64,000 nucleotides of DNA from Scatophagus argus (lineage: Eukaryota; Chordata; Actinopteri; Scatophagidae). Location: assembly GCF_020382885.2 (NCBI RefSeq), contig NC_058495.1:23966627-24030626 (forward strand). Reading direction: 5' to 3'. Position 1 is the stretch's first letter. Each line of letters opens with the position of its first letter. The position numbers were made by a program, and so were the translations under genes. The notes beneath the pieces are model-generated. The model made no database searches. It was given only the letters and a program-made list of their open reading frames with translations, and was not told the DNA's origin. Below are positions 24,701 to 36,710 of the stretch, piece by piece.

Positions 24701-27700
24701 AAGGCTTTCCATTACTTTGTGGTGGACAGTAAAGTGCTCTGATTCAGAAAATAATTGGATTATTCCACAGTATCATGATATATTTACTTTATTTATTTAA
24801 TTGACTATTTATTTAAGAATTTCAGCTGGTCTGCCAGAGTTATGTTCACCACAAATACTCAGCAGGATCTGTATGTGCCAAATGATACACATGAAGCTGA
24901 AGAAAAATGCATTTTTTTCAGAAAGAGGGAAAAGTGTGGCAGCTCTATATTTAGGAGTCAGATACAGAGAGCATGTCGTATTGGATCAGACTCAGCTGAG
25001 CCTGGCTGAGTAATTCAAAACACGTCAGCTATGTGAAGGGGAAACTGCAGGAAACGATGTCTGATAAGAAGCTGGAGGTCGAAGAGGCAGCAAGTCGACC
25101 TGCTGCAGTGAAGTTCAAAACTGACTGGACTGACAAGTCTCAGTCAAGTCACAGGGAGTCCTGGATATTTCCTGTTGTTCTCCACTCACAACATGATCAT
25201 ACAATAAACCACAGAGGACCAGGAGTGTACAGCAGAGCAGCTCGCTGGATGTTATGGTGACTTTTGTTTTGTTTTAAATAGACTTTTCCTTTCAAACTTT
25301 GAAATTGAAACTGAACCCACTCACAGTGTTGGTGAACGTGAGAACGGCCTGCTGCAACAATTTGGTGACTATTTTGATAACCAATTAAACCACTTTAAAG
25401 TAAAAATAAACCCTGTCCTTTGCTGGCCTTCTTTATCTTAAAATAATAAATTCAGTATTATTCATCATTGCTTTGGTTGAACAAACTTGCCGTGAGAAGA
25501 AACCGATACAGACGTTTTTTACTTACAAGCAGGTGACTAACTGAGAAAACAACAAGAAGATTAATTGATGATGAATCATTAGCTGCAAGTTAGCTGAGAG
25601 TTTCTGTTTTGTATTACACAGAGACAATCCTAAAGCTCATTGTGTGTTTGCATGAGTGTGTTTGTTGGGGTTATTTCCATCCTGGTGATGTCAGTTTTTC
25701 CAGCCTCGGGGGTATAAAGGGGGAAGGCGGAGGGATCAAACCCTGGGCAGGTGACACTGATCCATCAGGTTTTCTGCCTCAGGCTGACCTCTGGATGGAC
25801 AATCACAGCAGGGATCTGCAGGAGACAAACTGCACACAGCTGCCAGAACAGACCCAGCATGGGGATCAGGTTCTTGTGGTCATGAATCACCTTTCACTGA
25901 TTCAATTAGGACTCGCTGTTTGAAATTAATTGGATGTGGACGAGCCTGAAGGATTCGTCCAGACTGACTAAAAACATCTTTAGCTGTGGAACATACTGTA
26001 AAAATAATCTGAACCAACACACAGAAATCTGGAATGGAACATAAAATCCCTTCCACTCCTTTGCTCTTCGTGGCATCTATGGCGAGAACCATTGTGATAT
26101 ATGAAGATTTTCACATTGATGAGAGATCAACAGTTTTTTAAAAGGGACAGTTTATGCCAACTTCAAAAGCACATGGTTACTCATGTCAATCCACGACCCT
26201 GTCATGCAGTTTCATGTAGGAACTATTTTCTTCTCACATCACAGCGCGGAAGGAGGCGTGTATGTACTCATAGTGACAAGAGGCTAACTAGGCTACAGTT
26301 CACCTGAAGGGGATACCATAATATTCACATCCTGTCACGAACACCAGTCTCGTCCTTCTGTGCGGTGATGCGTTGTAGTTCCATGGAACGAAAATAGTTC
26401 CTACATGAAACTGCTCACAGCAAAGTCTGCGGATTATCTCTAATAAGCAGATCCCATCTAATTCCATTACATATAAGAGAAGGCAGACATCTTTACAGCC
26501 AAAACTCCCAAACTCAGCAACTCACATCAAAACTATCCAAGTGGATAAACAGAACTACAGGCGAGGGGATAAATATGCAGTTTGGATTTTAGGGTGAACT
26601 GTCCCTTTGAGGTCAAACAGTCTCTCCAGTGCTGCCATCACACCATCATTCAAACTGACGGTTGCACCTTTTCCTCTTGCAATACATTTCCTTTCCAGCA
26701 GAGTTTCATTTTCAAATTCATTTGGCTCCAAAAGTAGATGGTTTTTGCTCTTTAGTGTTTTGGTTGATCCAATCTTCACCACATGTGAAAAACAGACAAT
26801 TTATTTTTCTGTATTCTAAAAACTGCTCAACTGTGGAAATTAATTTGGCAGCTGAGATGCGTTCTCTTCCACGTCGTTTTTTTGGCTCGAGACGAGTTTC
26901 ATCAACGCAGTCAATCAGTTTCTGCCAAAGAATTTAATGGTCATTTGGAGTTTTCTTAGAAGAACCTTTTTTGTTTGTTTTACTTTTTCTAAGCAAGCAA
27001 AGAGCGTTGAGTTAATCAAACCGTGGGCTCGTGTTGTTTGAATATAGACTGATGTAGAGATAACAAATGGCATCAGACACAGGACTCATGATTCAGTGTT
27101 GTCTGACACATCACGTCCACTCCATGCATGCATAATTTCCTGTAAATCCTATATTTAAATCCAAGACTCCAAATATGGACTGAAAACTGCTGTGCAGAGA
27201 CCCAATTACAAAATGTAACTCTTTCTTTACATGATCATGTATTTTCTTGTGTCAAATTTACCAATAAGGAACAAATCAAGTACTTTAAATTGAAACGAAC
27301 TACATGTGGTTTCTTATTATGAAAATGGTGCTGAGTGTTCAGTGTTGAGTTTGCTGAGTTCGAGTTATTTTGGTATTCAGTATTGCAAATGGAGATATGA
27401 TCTTCTGAAATAGCTTACTAGCTGCCATGAAACATGGACGTATTAAGCGAGCTGGACATAACAGCGCAGCTCAGCTTTGCCGCCAATTTGTCCCTGTGAC
27501 AACTCACAGTATCACAATGGGACAAAAATCCCCAGCAGTCCAAGAGCATTTTCCTCCTTGTGAAACAGGTGTCTGTCCAACTGTTAACAGGACATCTCCA
27601 ACTGCAAACAATTCCAGTTGTTGTTAATCCATGAAGGTTTTGCACAAATGTGAGCTTTCTTTGAAATTGCTGTCTACTTCTTAAAATATGTACAATCCAA

Positions 27701-28262
27701 GATAAAGTGCTTCAAAATGACAATAGCCATTTGAGTCGGATGCAGTTGGTGAGGAAGGTGCAAAAACATGCAAAAATAACAACACCTACATTATAATATT
27801 ACCCAAATCAAGGTAAAATATTTACATGCCGCAGTTTCTGCATTAACTGAAACTGGTTTTGGCGGGACAAATAACCCGACTCTCAAAAAGAAATTAACTG
27901 AGCCAAGTAAAATGGCCATTCAGTGACATTATCAGGCTGACCGCATGAAACTGACCAGAAATGTGAGATGTTTTCAGGTGCTTGCTGGTGAATCATCTTT
28001 CAAACTTTTTCAAGACATTTCACAACACTTCAACACTTTATGTCTGTGCATGCATCAAATGACAACAAAGGTCCCTTGAACCAGGTGCTTATGCCAAAAT
28101 AAGAGTTTCCACAGATCCATCAGCATTAGAAGCTACATCACATCAGCCTATCTGCCCTCTGACCTTTGACCTCTTGTTGTTAAGCGTCCATTGATAAGAA
28201 TTTCAGCTGTGTAGATGTAAGTGTTTCCATCCTACCTTCTGCATGGCTGAGCTCACGTCCAT
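15319..28262 (-). CDS. lmcd1: LIM and cysteine-rich domains protein 1
   Basis: Seven coding exons on the minus strand: 28236-28262, 20376-20461, 19565-19820, 17473-17622, 16676-16927, 15614-15832 and 15319-15429. They total 1101 nt, or 366 aa. The N-terminal Cys-rich segment ([20 protein letters not shown]) is followed by a PET domain ([18 protein letters not shown], then PTF..TTYEWAP, QYMELIP and [16 protein letters not shown]), a variable acidic/Ser linker, and a complete first LIM domain ([15 protein letters not shown] to RCSGCDE). LMCD1 is a nuclear and cytoplasmic co-regulator that restrains GATA6 and promotes calcineurin signalling in muscle. The testin family is related, but YKRNRMI and QYMELIP favour LMCD1. 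The second LIM domain begins normally ([21 protein letters not shown]) and then meets TAA, leaving only its first zinc finger. The first intron is 7.8 kb. Confidence 0.9.
21699..21748. repeat. GT microsatellite in lmcd1 intron 1
   Basis: An almost pure (GT)n run of about 45 bp, ending in a GAGAGAGTGAG stretch. It lies deep in the 7.8-kb intron and away from splice sites. Confidence 0.9.
22021..22301 (+). other. Unidentified open frame inside lmcd1 intron 1, antisense
   Basis: A plus-strand frame, part of a 159-codon open frame starting at 21822. Its last 85 codons are lysine-rich and hydrophilic ([31 protein letters not shown]). I do not recognise the family. There is no clear promoter, no splice evidence and no duplicate in the window. 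It may be an old retrocopy fragment or chance. Confidence 0.2.
22826..22935 (+). repeat. Copy of the dispersed teleost repeat
   Basis: Contains CCTGTTTCCAGTCTTTGTGC followed by TAAGCTAAG and CTGCTGGCTGTG. It is the best preserved of the four copies seen in this window (others near 9450, 13660 and 41690). Class unassigned. Confidence 0.6.
26141..26608. mobile_element. Palindromic MITE-like element
   Basis: The ends are inverted: AAAGGGACAGTT at 26141-26152 and its reverse complement at 26597-26608. Inside, a perfect 25-bp inverted repeat lies at 26206-26230 and 26390-26414, with weaker pairing continuing on both sides of each arm. It has no coding capacity. The fold-back structure and terminal repeats fit a non-autonomous DNA transposon. 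Target-site duplication is not clear, and I cannot name the family. Confidence 0.6.
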
Positions 28263-29640
28263 GTTGTCCAGGGGTCTGTTGTTGGTTCGGCTCCTCAGCT
28301 CTCTTCCTCTCTGCTCTTTCAGAACAATGAGACTTTAAATTCCTCTCCTGTCGACCACACTTCCTCTCTCCCCACCCACTGTCGCTCCTGCCGCCGCTCT
28401 GCTCCGCTGGCTCACCACAGGCCAGTGCAATTTAACCGTCTAGACTTTCATCTCATTCCTGCTCACAAACATCAACGAGCTTCTTCACTTTTGACTCTTT
28501 TTCTCTTTCATGGTTCCACTCTATTTCTGTAGCTATTTCTATTGTTTTTTTCTTTCCCTTTTTCTATTTCTATAAACTCATAGGAGCTACAAACTCACCT
28601 TCAGCTGTGGACTCCTGGTTCTTCTTTTCAGTTTTATTTTTTCCTGCACTCTTCCCTCCTGATTTGTCCTGTTGCCAGCTCTCCTTCTCCACCCTCTGCA
28701 ACATGAACTCAGCAGGTTTCCTCACCTCCTGATTTTGTTCCAACACGCCCCCTCAGGAGAAACTGATATGTTTGCCAAGTCTGCCTCATTCACCTCTGTT
28801 TCCCTTTCTGACTTTGCTGTGGGGTGAATTCATCATGCTTTGCTAAATATCACACATGCACCACGTAGCTGCAGGCTGGCAGTGACTCTGGGAGATGTAG
28901 AGTCTTAAAAACAGAAGCTGCACTGTTGCTTTCTACAGACCAGGCTTGTGATTTCAGCCCTGGTCTTCAGCAGACTGGAGGACTTACTGGAGCAATGAGG
29001 CCTGACTGGACTGTTTGTGTTTTAATCTGAGACAAAGACAGAGAGAGCCCTGAGGGATTCCCTGCTCACTCTCTGCCAGCCAATCAGGGTAACTCTGAAA
29101 AACTCCTCGGCCAATAGGAACATCATGGATTCCTCCTCCTCCTCTTCTGATTCTGCAGCTTTTTAGAGTGTGGCTTAAAAGAATGTAGACCACAAAGCCA
29201 AGCTGGGTCAAGCTGGGCTAAGCACAGCCAGGCAGGACCAAATGGTGTCGAAGACAGCCAGGCAGTCCACATAGGCTACACAAAGCTAGTTGGACCAACA
29301 GGGATGGACAGATCAAGGCCGATCAAGAAGAGAAATAAAGTGATCCATACATAACCAAACACAGTCCAGCAGTATCAGCAGGGAACAAGAGGGCTGGAAA
29401 AGACATCCACACTCACAAAGTCAGGCAGGATAAAATGGGACTAATACCAGCCAGAGGGGCAAGACAGTGCAAGACAAGACCAACAGTGTTAAAAACAGCA
29501 GAGCACCAACACAGCCACGAAAAGGTGGACGGAGTCAGGCAGGACTAAAATGAGGCTAAGAACCCCTTGACAAGGCAAGTTGGCTAAACAGAGGGGCCAG
29601 CTCAGTCACCAAAACTAATCATTTACCAGCACACTATATT
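28263..29640. other. lmcd1 upstream region and spacer before the TRIM array
   Basis: Bases 28263-28460 carry the probable lmcd1 5' UTR and promoter (CT-rich, no clear TATA). From about 29205 to 29620 the sequence is built from degenerate units around CAGGCAGGACCAAA and GGCTAA. A related stretch recurs at 32180-32350, in front of the second TRIM copy, so it seems to belong to the duplicated unit. No gene is recognised. Confidence 0.5.
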
Positions 29641-29967
29641 CATAAAACCTGTTAGCTGGTATCATTAGCAACACTGGAGCACCATGTTCAGATAACAGAA
29701 GAACTCCATCTTTGGCTAACTGTTGTTTCATTTAAATTATGTTTTTTATCTTTTATGTTGATTGTCGTGAGGCCAGAGTTTGACAGGCTTCACCGAGACT
29801 TTTGGTTTCTTCTTGAACTCAAACCCACTGGGGGCACTATAGAACATGGTAGTCTTATGTAAAAGATGTGGTGATGTGAAAGGAGAAGAAGAGGAACAAG
29901 AAGAGGAGGAACAGTGTAGTGAATCACAGGATGTGTCTCCACAGATAGTTAATTTATTTTTCTACAG

Positions 29968-30024
29968 ATGCAGGACTCAAAAAATATTCACCAGCCGACC
30001 AAACTCCACAGAGACAGACCACAG
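29968..30024 (+). other. Possible upstream exon of TRIM copy 1
   Basis: A 57-nt segment between a good acceptor (TTATTTTTCTACAG) and a donor (CAG then GTAGGA). It starts with ATG, stays open, and would join in frame to an acceptor (TTTCACTCAG) six bases before the main start, adding about 21 residues. The same layout occurs in copy 2 at 33064-33120. Unproven; it may simply be 5' UTR. Confidence 0.3.
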
Positions 30025-30205
30025 GTAGGAGAAAGTTCTGGGATTACTGCAGTACTGGAATACTGCTGATACCACATTATAAACGGGAGATATTATCAAG
30101 AGGAGCTACGAAACAAACTGAAAGCAAAACTTTCAACTGTCTTGACTGATCCTGTCGGGCCGATTCCTGTCTTCCTGCTGTGTTTCGAGTTTCACTCAGA
30201 GACAA

Positions 30206-31639
30206 ATGTTTTCTCAGTCAGAAAAGGATCTCTCCTGTCCAATCTGTCATGACATCTTTAAAGATCCTGTTGTCCTGTCGTGCAGCCACAGCTTCTGCAG
30301 AGACTGTCTGCAGACCTGGTGGAGAGAGAAACCTGTACAGGAGTGTCCAGTTTGTAAGGAAATAGCTTTGATGAGTGATCCACCTCGTAACCTGGCATTA
30401 AAGAACCTGTGTGAGACCTTCTTACTGAAGAGAGATCAGAGGGCTTCAGTAAAGTCTGAGGTTCTCTGCAGTCTGCACTCTGAGAAACTCAAACTCTTCT
30501 GTCTGGACCACCAACAACCAGTGTGTGTCATCTGCAGAGACTCTGAAACACACACCAACCACAGATTCAGACCAGTTGGTGAAGCTGCACAGGATTACAG
30601 AAAGACGCTCCAAAAGAGCCTGAAGCCTTTACAGGAGAAACTGAAGGTCTTTGAACGTGTTAAAGGAAACTGTGATCAAACAGCAGAACACATTAAAGTC
30701 CAGGGCCAACACACAGAGAGGCAGATTAAGGAGCAGTTTAAGAAGCTTCACCAGTTTCTACAAGAGGAAGAGGAGGCCAGGATCACTGCTCTGAGGAAGG
30801 AAGAGGAGCAGAAGAGTCAGATGATGAAGGAGAAGACTGAGGCTCTGAGCAGAGAGATAGCAGCTCTTTCAGACACAATCAGAACCACAGAGGACGAGCT
30901 GAGAGCTGAAGACGTCTCATTCCTACAGAACTACAAGGCAGCAGTGAAAAGAGTCCAGCAGCGCCCCCTGCTGGATGATCCAGAGCTCATCTCAGGAGCT
31001 CTGATAGACGTGGCCAAACACCTGGGCAACCTGACCTTCAACATCTGGAACAAGATGAAGGAGATGGTCTCCTACACTCCTGTGATTCTGGATCCAAACA
31101 CTGCTCATCCAGAACTTATCCTGTCCCAAGATCTGACCAGTGTGAGACATGGACTGAGACAGAAACTCCCTCAAAACCCTGAGAGGTTTGGGTTTCATTG
31201 TGTTGTCCTGGGCTCTGAGGGTTTTAACTCAGGGACTCACTGCTGGGATGCTGAGGTTATGGATGAACAGTTTTGGGCTCTGGGTGTGGTACAGGAGTCT
31301 GTCCAGAGAAAGGAAAAAATACTGACTGGATTCTGGGAAATTTATCTCTCCGATGGAAAATACACAGCAGAGTCTCCACCACTTCCATCTAAAGTTCTCC
31401 CGGTGAAAAACCTCAAGAAGATCAGAGTTTGTCTGGACTTTGACAAAGGAAAACTGTCATTTTATGATCTCGATGCAAACACACACATACACACCTTCAA
31501 ACACACTTTCAGTGACAGGGTGTTTCCATACATTGGTACGAATAAAAAACTTTCAATAAAGATATTACCAGTGACAGTCTCTGTAACAGTGGAACAGCCG
31601 ACTGTGTCAAAAGGCTTCTGGTCTGGTTTCCGGTCTTAG
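30206..31639 (+). CDS. TRIM-family E3 ubiquitin ligase, copy 1 (RING, B-box2, coiled coil, PRY-SPRY)
   Basis: A single 477-codon exon. The RING is a complete C3HC4: Cys11, 14, 26, His28, Cys31, 34, 47 and 50. The B-box2 ligands are Cys88, His91, Cys99, Asp101 or His102, Cys107, Cys110, His116 and His119. A charged coiled coil spans about 125-260. PRY begins near [13 protein letters not shown] and SPRY shows [23 protein letters not shown] and [15 protein letters not shown]. It belongs to the class of fish TRIMs usually named TRIM35-, TRIM39- or A33-like. Related proteins ubiquitinate signalling or viral targets in innate immunity; the substrate is unknown. The start follows a splice-acceptor-like CAG. 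Copy 2 lies 3,096 bp downstream and is about 95% identical in protein. Confidence 0.9.
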   Translation: MFSQSEKDLSCPICHDIFKDPVVLSCSHSFCRDCLQTWWREKPVQECPVCKEIALMSDPPRNLALKNLCETFLLKRDQRASVKSEVLCSLHSEKLKLFCLDHQQPVCVICRDSETHTNHRFRPVGEAAQDYRKTLQKSLKPLQEKLKVFERVKGNCDQTAEHIKVQGQHTERQIKEQFKKLHQFLQEEEEARITALRKEEEQKSQMMKEKTEALSREIAALSDTIRTTEDELRAEDVSFLQNYKAAVKRVQQRPLLDDPELISGALIDVAKHLGNLTFNIWNKMKEMVSYTPVILDPNTAHPELILSQDLTSVRHGLRQKLPQNPERFGFHCVVLGSEGFNSGTHCWDAEVMDEQFWALGVVQESVQRKEKILTGFWEIYLSDGKYTAESPPLPSKVLPVKNLKKIRVCLDFDKGKLSFYDLDANTHIHTFKHTFSDRVFPYIGTNKKLSIKILPVTVSVTVEQPTVSKGFWSGFRS

Positions 31640-32179
31640 TTCGACATGCTATATATAGTTATTGTCAGGTTAAGAAAAGTCATCTTTTGGCTTCTAAACT
31701 GGTTGGAAACAAAAATCTTTTATGAAATTTGAAATAGCTTGAACTTTTTGTCCTTTTATATCCAAAGATGTTCAGCACAGGACAAATGTCTGTAACTGAA
31801 TGAACATCCTGGATATTTCCTGTTCTTCTGCATTCACAACATGATCACACAATACGTCACAAACGATGTGGAGTTGACAGCAGAGCAGCTTGCTGGGTGT
31901 TACTGTGTGTTTTGAATTGTTTTAAATAGATTTTTCCTTCAATCTTTGTAAGTGAAAGCAAAATCATTCTCAGTGTTGGTGGATGCTGGAATTGTTTTTG
32001 CATTTTGTTTTGGAATTTGTGATTTTGTAAAAAAAAAAAAAAAAAACTTTAGTGCTGCAGTAATTTGCCAACCATTTTGTTAATCAATTAATCTTTTTAA
32101 AGTGAAAATGTTAAACCCTCCCCAGTTTCAGCTTTTCATTTGTGAGAATTTGCTGCTGCCAAAATGGAGCTAATAGCAG

Positions 32180-32941
32180 CCAGTCAGGGCAACTGGGAAA
32201 GACAGGACCAGGAACGCTAAAACCAGCAGAGTATAGACAGAGCCATGAAGAGGTGGAGCCTGGCAGGACCCAAACGAGGCTGATAACTGCTGGTCAAGGT
32301 AACTGGGCTAAACAGAACCAGGTAGGACCAAACAGGACCAAACAGGGCAGAGATGGACAGCATTCCAACAATATTCCAACAGTTTTGTCACGTTTACTTC
32401 CATAAATGTCCTGAATACTTCTTCCACGATATGCCAACACATTGTGGATGACTGCCTAAATGATACAACGTATGTGTCGATTTTCTTCTTCAGCTAACTG
32501 TAAACCCCATCAAGTCTCACCTGTGTAGGAAAGAATAAATAATATTTAACAATTAAATGAATATCACCACAGCCATGAATGAACAAAATCAGTGGCAGAC
32601 CTGACCCATTTCAACAAAAGTGGGCCGACTACAGATAATTAAATAAATCAGAAAACACACACTCATGTTAGTGGTGTGATTCAGGAACCACGTCAGACAG
32701 GTCACCAAAACTAAAAATCTATGAAACAGGACAATGTGTCACTTTACCAGCTCCAAGAATTCATAAACCCTGTTAGCTGGTATCATTAGCTACACTAGAA
32801 CTCCATCTTTAGCTAACTGTTGTTTCATTTAAATTATGTTTTTATCTTTTATGTTGATTGTCGTGAGGCCACAGTTTGACAGGCTTCACCGAGACGTTTG
32901 GTTTCTTCTTGAACTCAAACCCACTGGGGGCGCTATAGGAC
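32180..32941. other. Spacer between TRIM copies, part of the tandem unit
   Basis: This holds a second stretch of degenerate CAGGACCAAA/GGGCTAA units (32180-32350). A segment follows that is nearly the same as the leader in front of copy 1 (from GTTAGCTGGTATCATTAGC onward). No coding region beyond short upstream frames is seen. Confidence 0.5.
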
Positions 32942-33301
32942 ATGGTAGTCTTATGTAAAAGATGTGGTGATATGGAAGGAGGAGGAGAAGAACAAGAAGA
33001 GGAGGAAAAGTGTAGTGAAGCACAGGATGTGTCTCCACAGGTAGTTACTTTATTTTTCTACAGATGCAGGACTCAACAAATATTCACCAGCAGACCAAAC
33101 TCCACAGAGACAGACCACAGGTAGGAGAAAGTTCTGGGATTACTGCAGTACTGGAATACTGCTGATACCACATTATAAACGGGAGATATTATCAAGAGGA
33201 GCTACGAAACAAACTGAAAGCAAAACTTTCAACTGTCTTGACTGATCCTGTCGGGCCGATTCCTGTCTTCCTGCTGTGTTTCGAGTTTCACTCAGAGACA
33301 A

Positions 33302-34735
33302 ATGTTTTCTCAGTCAGAAGAGGATCTCTCCTGTCCAATCTGTCAGGACATCTTTAAAGATCCTGTTGTCCTGTCGTGCAGCCACAGCTTCTGCAAAGAC
33401 TGTCTGCAGGCCTGGTGGAGAGAGAAACCTGTGCAGGAGTGTCCAGTTTGTAAGGAAATACCTTTGACGAGTGATCCACCTCGTAACCTGGCATTAAAGA
33501 ACCTGTGTGAGACCTTCTTACTGAAGAGAGATCAGAGGGCTTCAGTAAAGTCTGAGGTTCTCTGCAGTCTGCACTCTGAGAAACTCAAACTCTTCTGTCT
33601 GGACCACCTGCAACCAGTGTGTGTCATCTGCAGAGATTCTGAAACACACACCAACCACAGATTCAGACCAGTTGGTGAAGCTGCACAGGATTACAGAAAG
33701 ACGCTCCAAAAAAGCCTGAAGCCTTTACAGGAGAAACTGAAGGTCTTTGAACGTGTTAAAGGAAACTGTGATCAAACAGCAGAACACATTAAAGTCCAGG
33801 GCCAACACACAGAGAGGCAGATTAAGGAGCAGTTTAAGAAGCTTCACCAGTTTCTGCAAGAGGAAGAGGAGGCCAGGATCACTACTCTGAGGAAGGAAGA
33901 GGAGCAGAAGAGTCAGATGATGAAGGAGAAGACTGAGGCTCTGAGCAGAGAGATAGCAGCTCTTTCAGACACAATCAGAACCACAGAGGACGAGCTGAGA
34001 GCTGAAGACGTCTCATTCCTACAGAACTACAAGGCAGCAGTGAAAAGAGTCCAGCAGCGCCCCCTGCTGGATGATCCAGAGCTCATCTCAGGAGCTCTGA
34101 TAGACGTGGCCAAACACCTGGGCAACCTGACCTTCAACATCTGGAACAAGATGAGGGAGATGGTCTCCTACACTCCTGTGATTCTGGATCCAAACACTGC
34201 TCATCCAGAACTCATCCTGTCTGAAGATCTGACCAGTGTGAGACATGGAGAGAAACAGAAGCTTCCTGAAAACCCAGAGAGGTTTGAGCTTCATGGTGTT
34301 GTCCTGGGCTCTGAGGGTTTTAACTCAGGGACTCACTGCTGGGATGCTGAGGTTGTGGATGAACAATATTGGGCTCTGGGAGTGATGCAGGAGTCTGTCC
34401 AGAGAAAGGAAAAAATACTGACTGGATTCTGGGAAATTTGTCTCTCCGATGGAAAATACACAGCAGAGTCTCCACCACTTCCATCTAAAGTTCTCCCAGT
34501 GAAAAACCTTAAGAAGATCAGAGTTTGTCTGGACTTTGACAAAAGAAAACTGTCATTTTATGATCTCGATGCAAACACACACATACACACCTTCAAACAC
34601 ACTTTCAGTGACAGGGTGTTTCCATACATTGGTACGAATAAAAAACTTTCAATGAAGATATTACCAGTGACAGTCTCTGTAACAGTGGAACAGCCGACTG
34701 TGTCAAAAGGCTTCTGGTCTGGTTTGCGGTCTTAG
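33302..34735 (+). CDS. TRIM-family E3 ubiquitin ligase, copy 2 (RING, B-box2, coiled coil, PRY-SPRY)
   Basis: A single 477-codon exon with the same domain order and the same zinc ligands as copy 1. It differs from copy 1 at roughly 25 residues. Several fall in the RING (positions 7, 15, 32, 37, 54 and 56) and many in PRY-SPRY, for example the loop [20 protein letters not shown] against [20 protein letters not shown]. The coiled coil is almost unchanged. The shared 5' leader, 3' UTR (GCTATATATAGTTATTGTC) and downstream spacer show that the whole unit was duplicated recently. Likely function as for copy 1, with possibly a different ligand preference through SPRY. Confidence 0.9.
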   Translation: MFSQSEEDLSCPICQDIFKDPVVLSCSHSFCKDCLQAWWREKPVQECPVCKEIPLTSDPPRNLALKNLCETFLLKRDQRASVKSEVLCSLHSEKLKLFCLDHLQPVCVICRDSETHTNHRFRPVGEAAQDYRKTLQKSLKPLQEKLKVFERVKGNCDQTAEHIKVQGQHTERQIKEQFKKLHQFLQEEEEARITTLRKEEEQKSQMMKEKTEALSREIAALSDTIRTTEDELRAEDVSFLQNYKAAVKRVQQRPLLDDPELISGALIDVAKHLGNLTFNIWNKMREMVSYTPVILDPNTAHPELILSEDLTSVRHGEKQKLPENPERFELHGVVLGSEGFNSGTHCWDAEVVDEQYWALGVMQESVQRKEKILTGFWEICLSDGKYTAESPPLPSKVLPVKNLKKIRVCLDFDKRKLSFYDLDANTHIHTFKHTFSDRVFPYIGTNKKLSMKILPVTVSVTVEQPTVSKGFWSGLRS

Positions 34736-35596
34736 TTCGACATGCTATATATAGTTATTGTCAGGTTAAGAAAAGTCATCTTTTGGCATCTAAACTTGTT
34801 GGAAACAAAAATCTTTTATGAAATGTGAAATTGCTTGAACATTTTGTCCATACATCCAAAGGTGTTCAGCACAGGACAAATGTCTGTAACTGAATGAACA
34901 TCCTGGATATTTCCTGTTCTTCTGCATTCACAACATGATCACACAATACGTCACAAACGATGTGGAGTTGACAGCAGAGCAGCTTGCTGGGTGTTACTGT
35001 GTGTTTTGAATTGTTTTAAATAGATTTTTTTCCTTCAATCTTTGGAAGTGAAAGCAAAATCATTCTCAGTGTTGGTGGATGCTGGAATTGTTTTTGCATT
35101 TTGTTTATGAATTTGTGATTTTGTTAAAAAAAAAAAAACAACTTAAAGTACATTAAACTTTTAGAGTTGCAGCAATTTGCCAACCATTTTGTTAATCAAT
35201 TAATCTTTTTAAAGTGAAAATGTTAAACCCTCCCCAGTTTCCGCTTTTCATTTATGAGAATTTGCTGCTGCCAAAATGAAGCTAATAGCAGCCAGTCCAA
35301 TACATTGTGGATGACTGCCTAAATGATACAACATATGTGTCGATTTTCTTCTTCAGCTAATTCTAAATGACATCAAGTCTCACCTGTGTAGGAAAGAATA
35401 AATAATATTTAACAAATAAGTGAATATCACCACAGCCATGTATGAACAAAATCAGTGGCAGCCCTGATGCATTTCAACAAAAGTGGGCCGACTACAGATA
35501 ATTAAATAAATCAGAAAACACACACTCATGTTAGTGGTGGGATTCAGGAACCACGTCAGACAGGTCACCAAAACTAATAATCTATGAAACAGGACA

Positions 35597-36193
35597 ATGT
35601 GTCACTTTACCAGCTCCAAGAATTCATATCTCAGACCAGTTGGTGAAGCTGCACAGGATTACAGAAAGACGCTCCAAAAAAGCCTGAAGCCTTTACAGGA
35701 GAAACTGAAGGTCTTTGAACGTGTTAAAGGAAACTGTGATCAAACAGCAGAACACATTAAAGTCCAGGCCCAACACACAGAGAGGCAGATTAAGGAGCAG
35801 TTTAAGAAGCTTCACCAGTTTCTACAAGATGAAGAGGAGGCCAGGATCACTGCTCTGAGGGAGGAAGAGGAGCAGAAGAGTCAGATGATGAAGGAGAAGA
35901 TTGAGGCTCTGAGCAGAGAGATAGCAGCTCTTTCAGACACAATCAGAACCACAGAGGACGAGCTGAGAGCTGAAGACGTCTCATTCCTACAGAACTACAA
36001 GGCAGCAGTGAAAAGAGTCCAGCAGCGCCCCCTGCTGGATGATCCAGAGCTGGTCTCAGGAGCTCTGATAGACGTGGCCAAACACCTGGGCAACCTGACC
36101 TTCAACATCTGGAACAAGATGAGGGAGATGGTCTCCTACACTCCTGTGATTCTGGATCCAAACACTGGTCTTAGTTCAACATGCTATATATAG
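35597..36193 (+). pseudogene. TRIM copy 3, coiled-coil-only remnant
   Basis: A 198-codon open frame that keeps almost only the coiled coil (from [18 protein letters not shown] to [12 protein letters not shown]). Compared with copy 2, one deletion joins the spacer (CCAAGAATTCATA) directly to the end of the B-box region, removing leader, RING and B-box. A second joins the PRY start (CCAAACACTG) to the 3' UTR (GTCTTAGTTCAACATGC), removing SPRY. The remaining frame is intact and over 95% like its sisters, so loss is recent. It has no obvious promoter of its own. It is most likely a pseudogene; a coiled-coil-only protein is a weak alternative. Confidence 0.8.
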
Positions 36194-36404
36194 TTATTGT
36201 CAGGTTAAGAAAAGCCATCTTTTGGCTTTTAAACTGGTTGGAAACAAAAATTTTTTATGAAATTTGAAATTGCTTGAACTTTTTGTCCATATATCCAAAG
36301 ATGTTCAGCACAGGACAAATGTCTGTAACTGAATGAACATCCTGGATATTTCCTGTTCTTCTGCATTCACAACATGATCACACAATACGTCACAAAGGAT
36401 CTGG

Positions 36405-36700
36405 AGTCTTCTGGAGCTTCCTGAAAACCCTGAGAGGTTTGATTTGTATCGTGTTGTCCTGGGCTCTGAGGGTTTTAACTCAGGGACTCACTGCTGGGAT
36501 GCTGAGGTTATGGATGAACAGTGTTGGGCTCTGGGTGTGGTACAGGAGTCTGTCCAGAGAAAGGAAATAATACTGACTGGATTCTGGAAAATATGGCTCC
36601 CTAAATGAACGTATGATGACCATCTTACCAGTGACTCTGTCACAGTGGAACAGCCGACAGTTTCAGCAGGCCCCTGGTCTGGTTTCCAGTCTTTCCTCAA
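36405..36700 (+). pseudogene. TRIM copy 4, SPRY remnant
   Basis: Begins abruptly within a 3' spacer and shows [20 protein letters not shown] and [18 protein letters not shown], ending in a stop after FWKIWLP. A jump then leads to a fragment of the C-terminus (ILPVT, then GTGGAACAGCCGACAG). The loop sequence FDLYRVV differs from copies 1 and 2, so this represents a further array member. Not functional as it stands. Confidence 0.8.
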
Positions 36701-36710
36701 TATGGTATAT

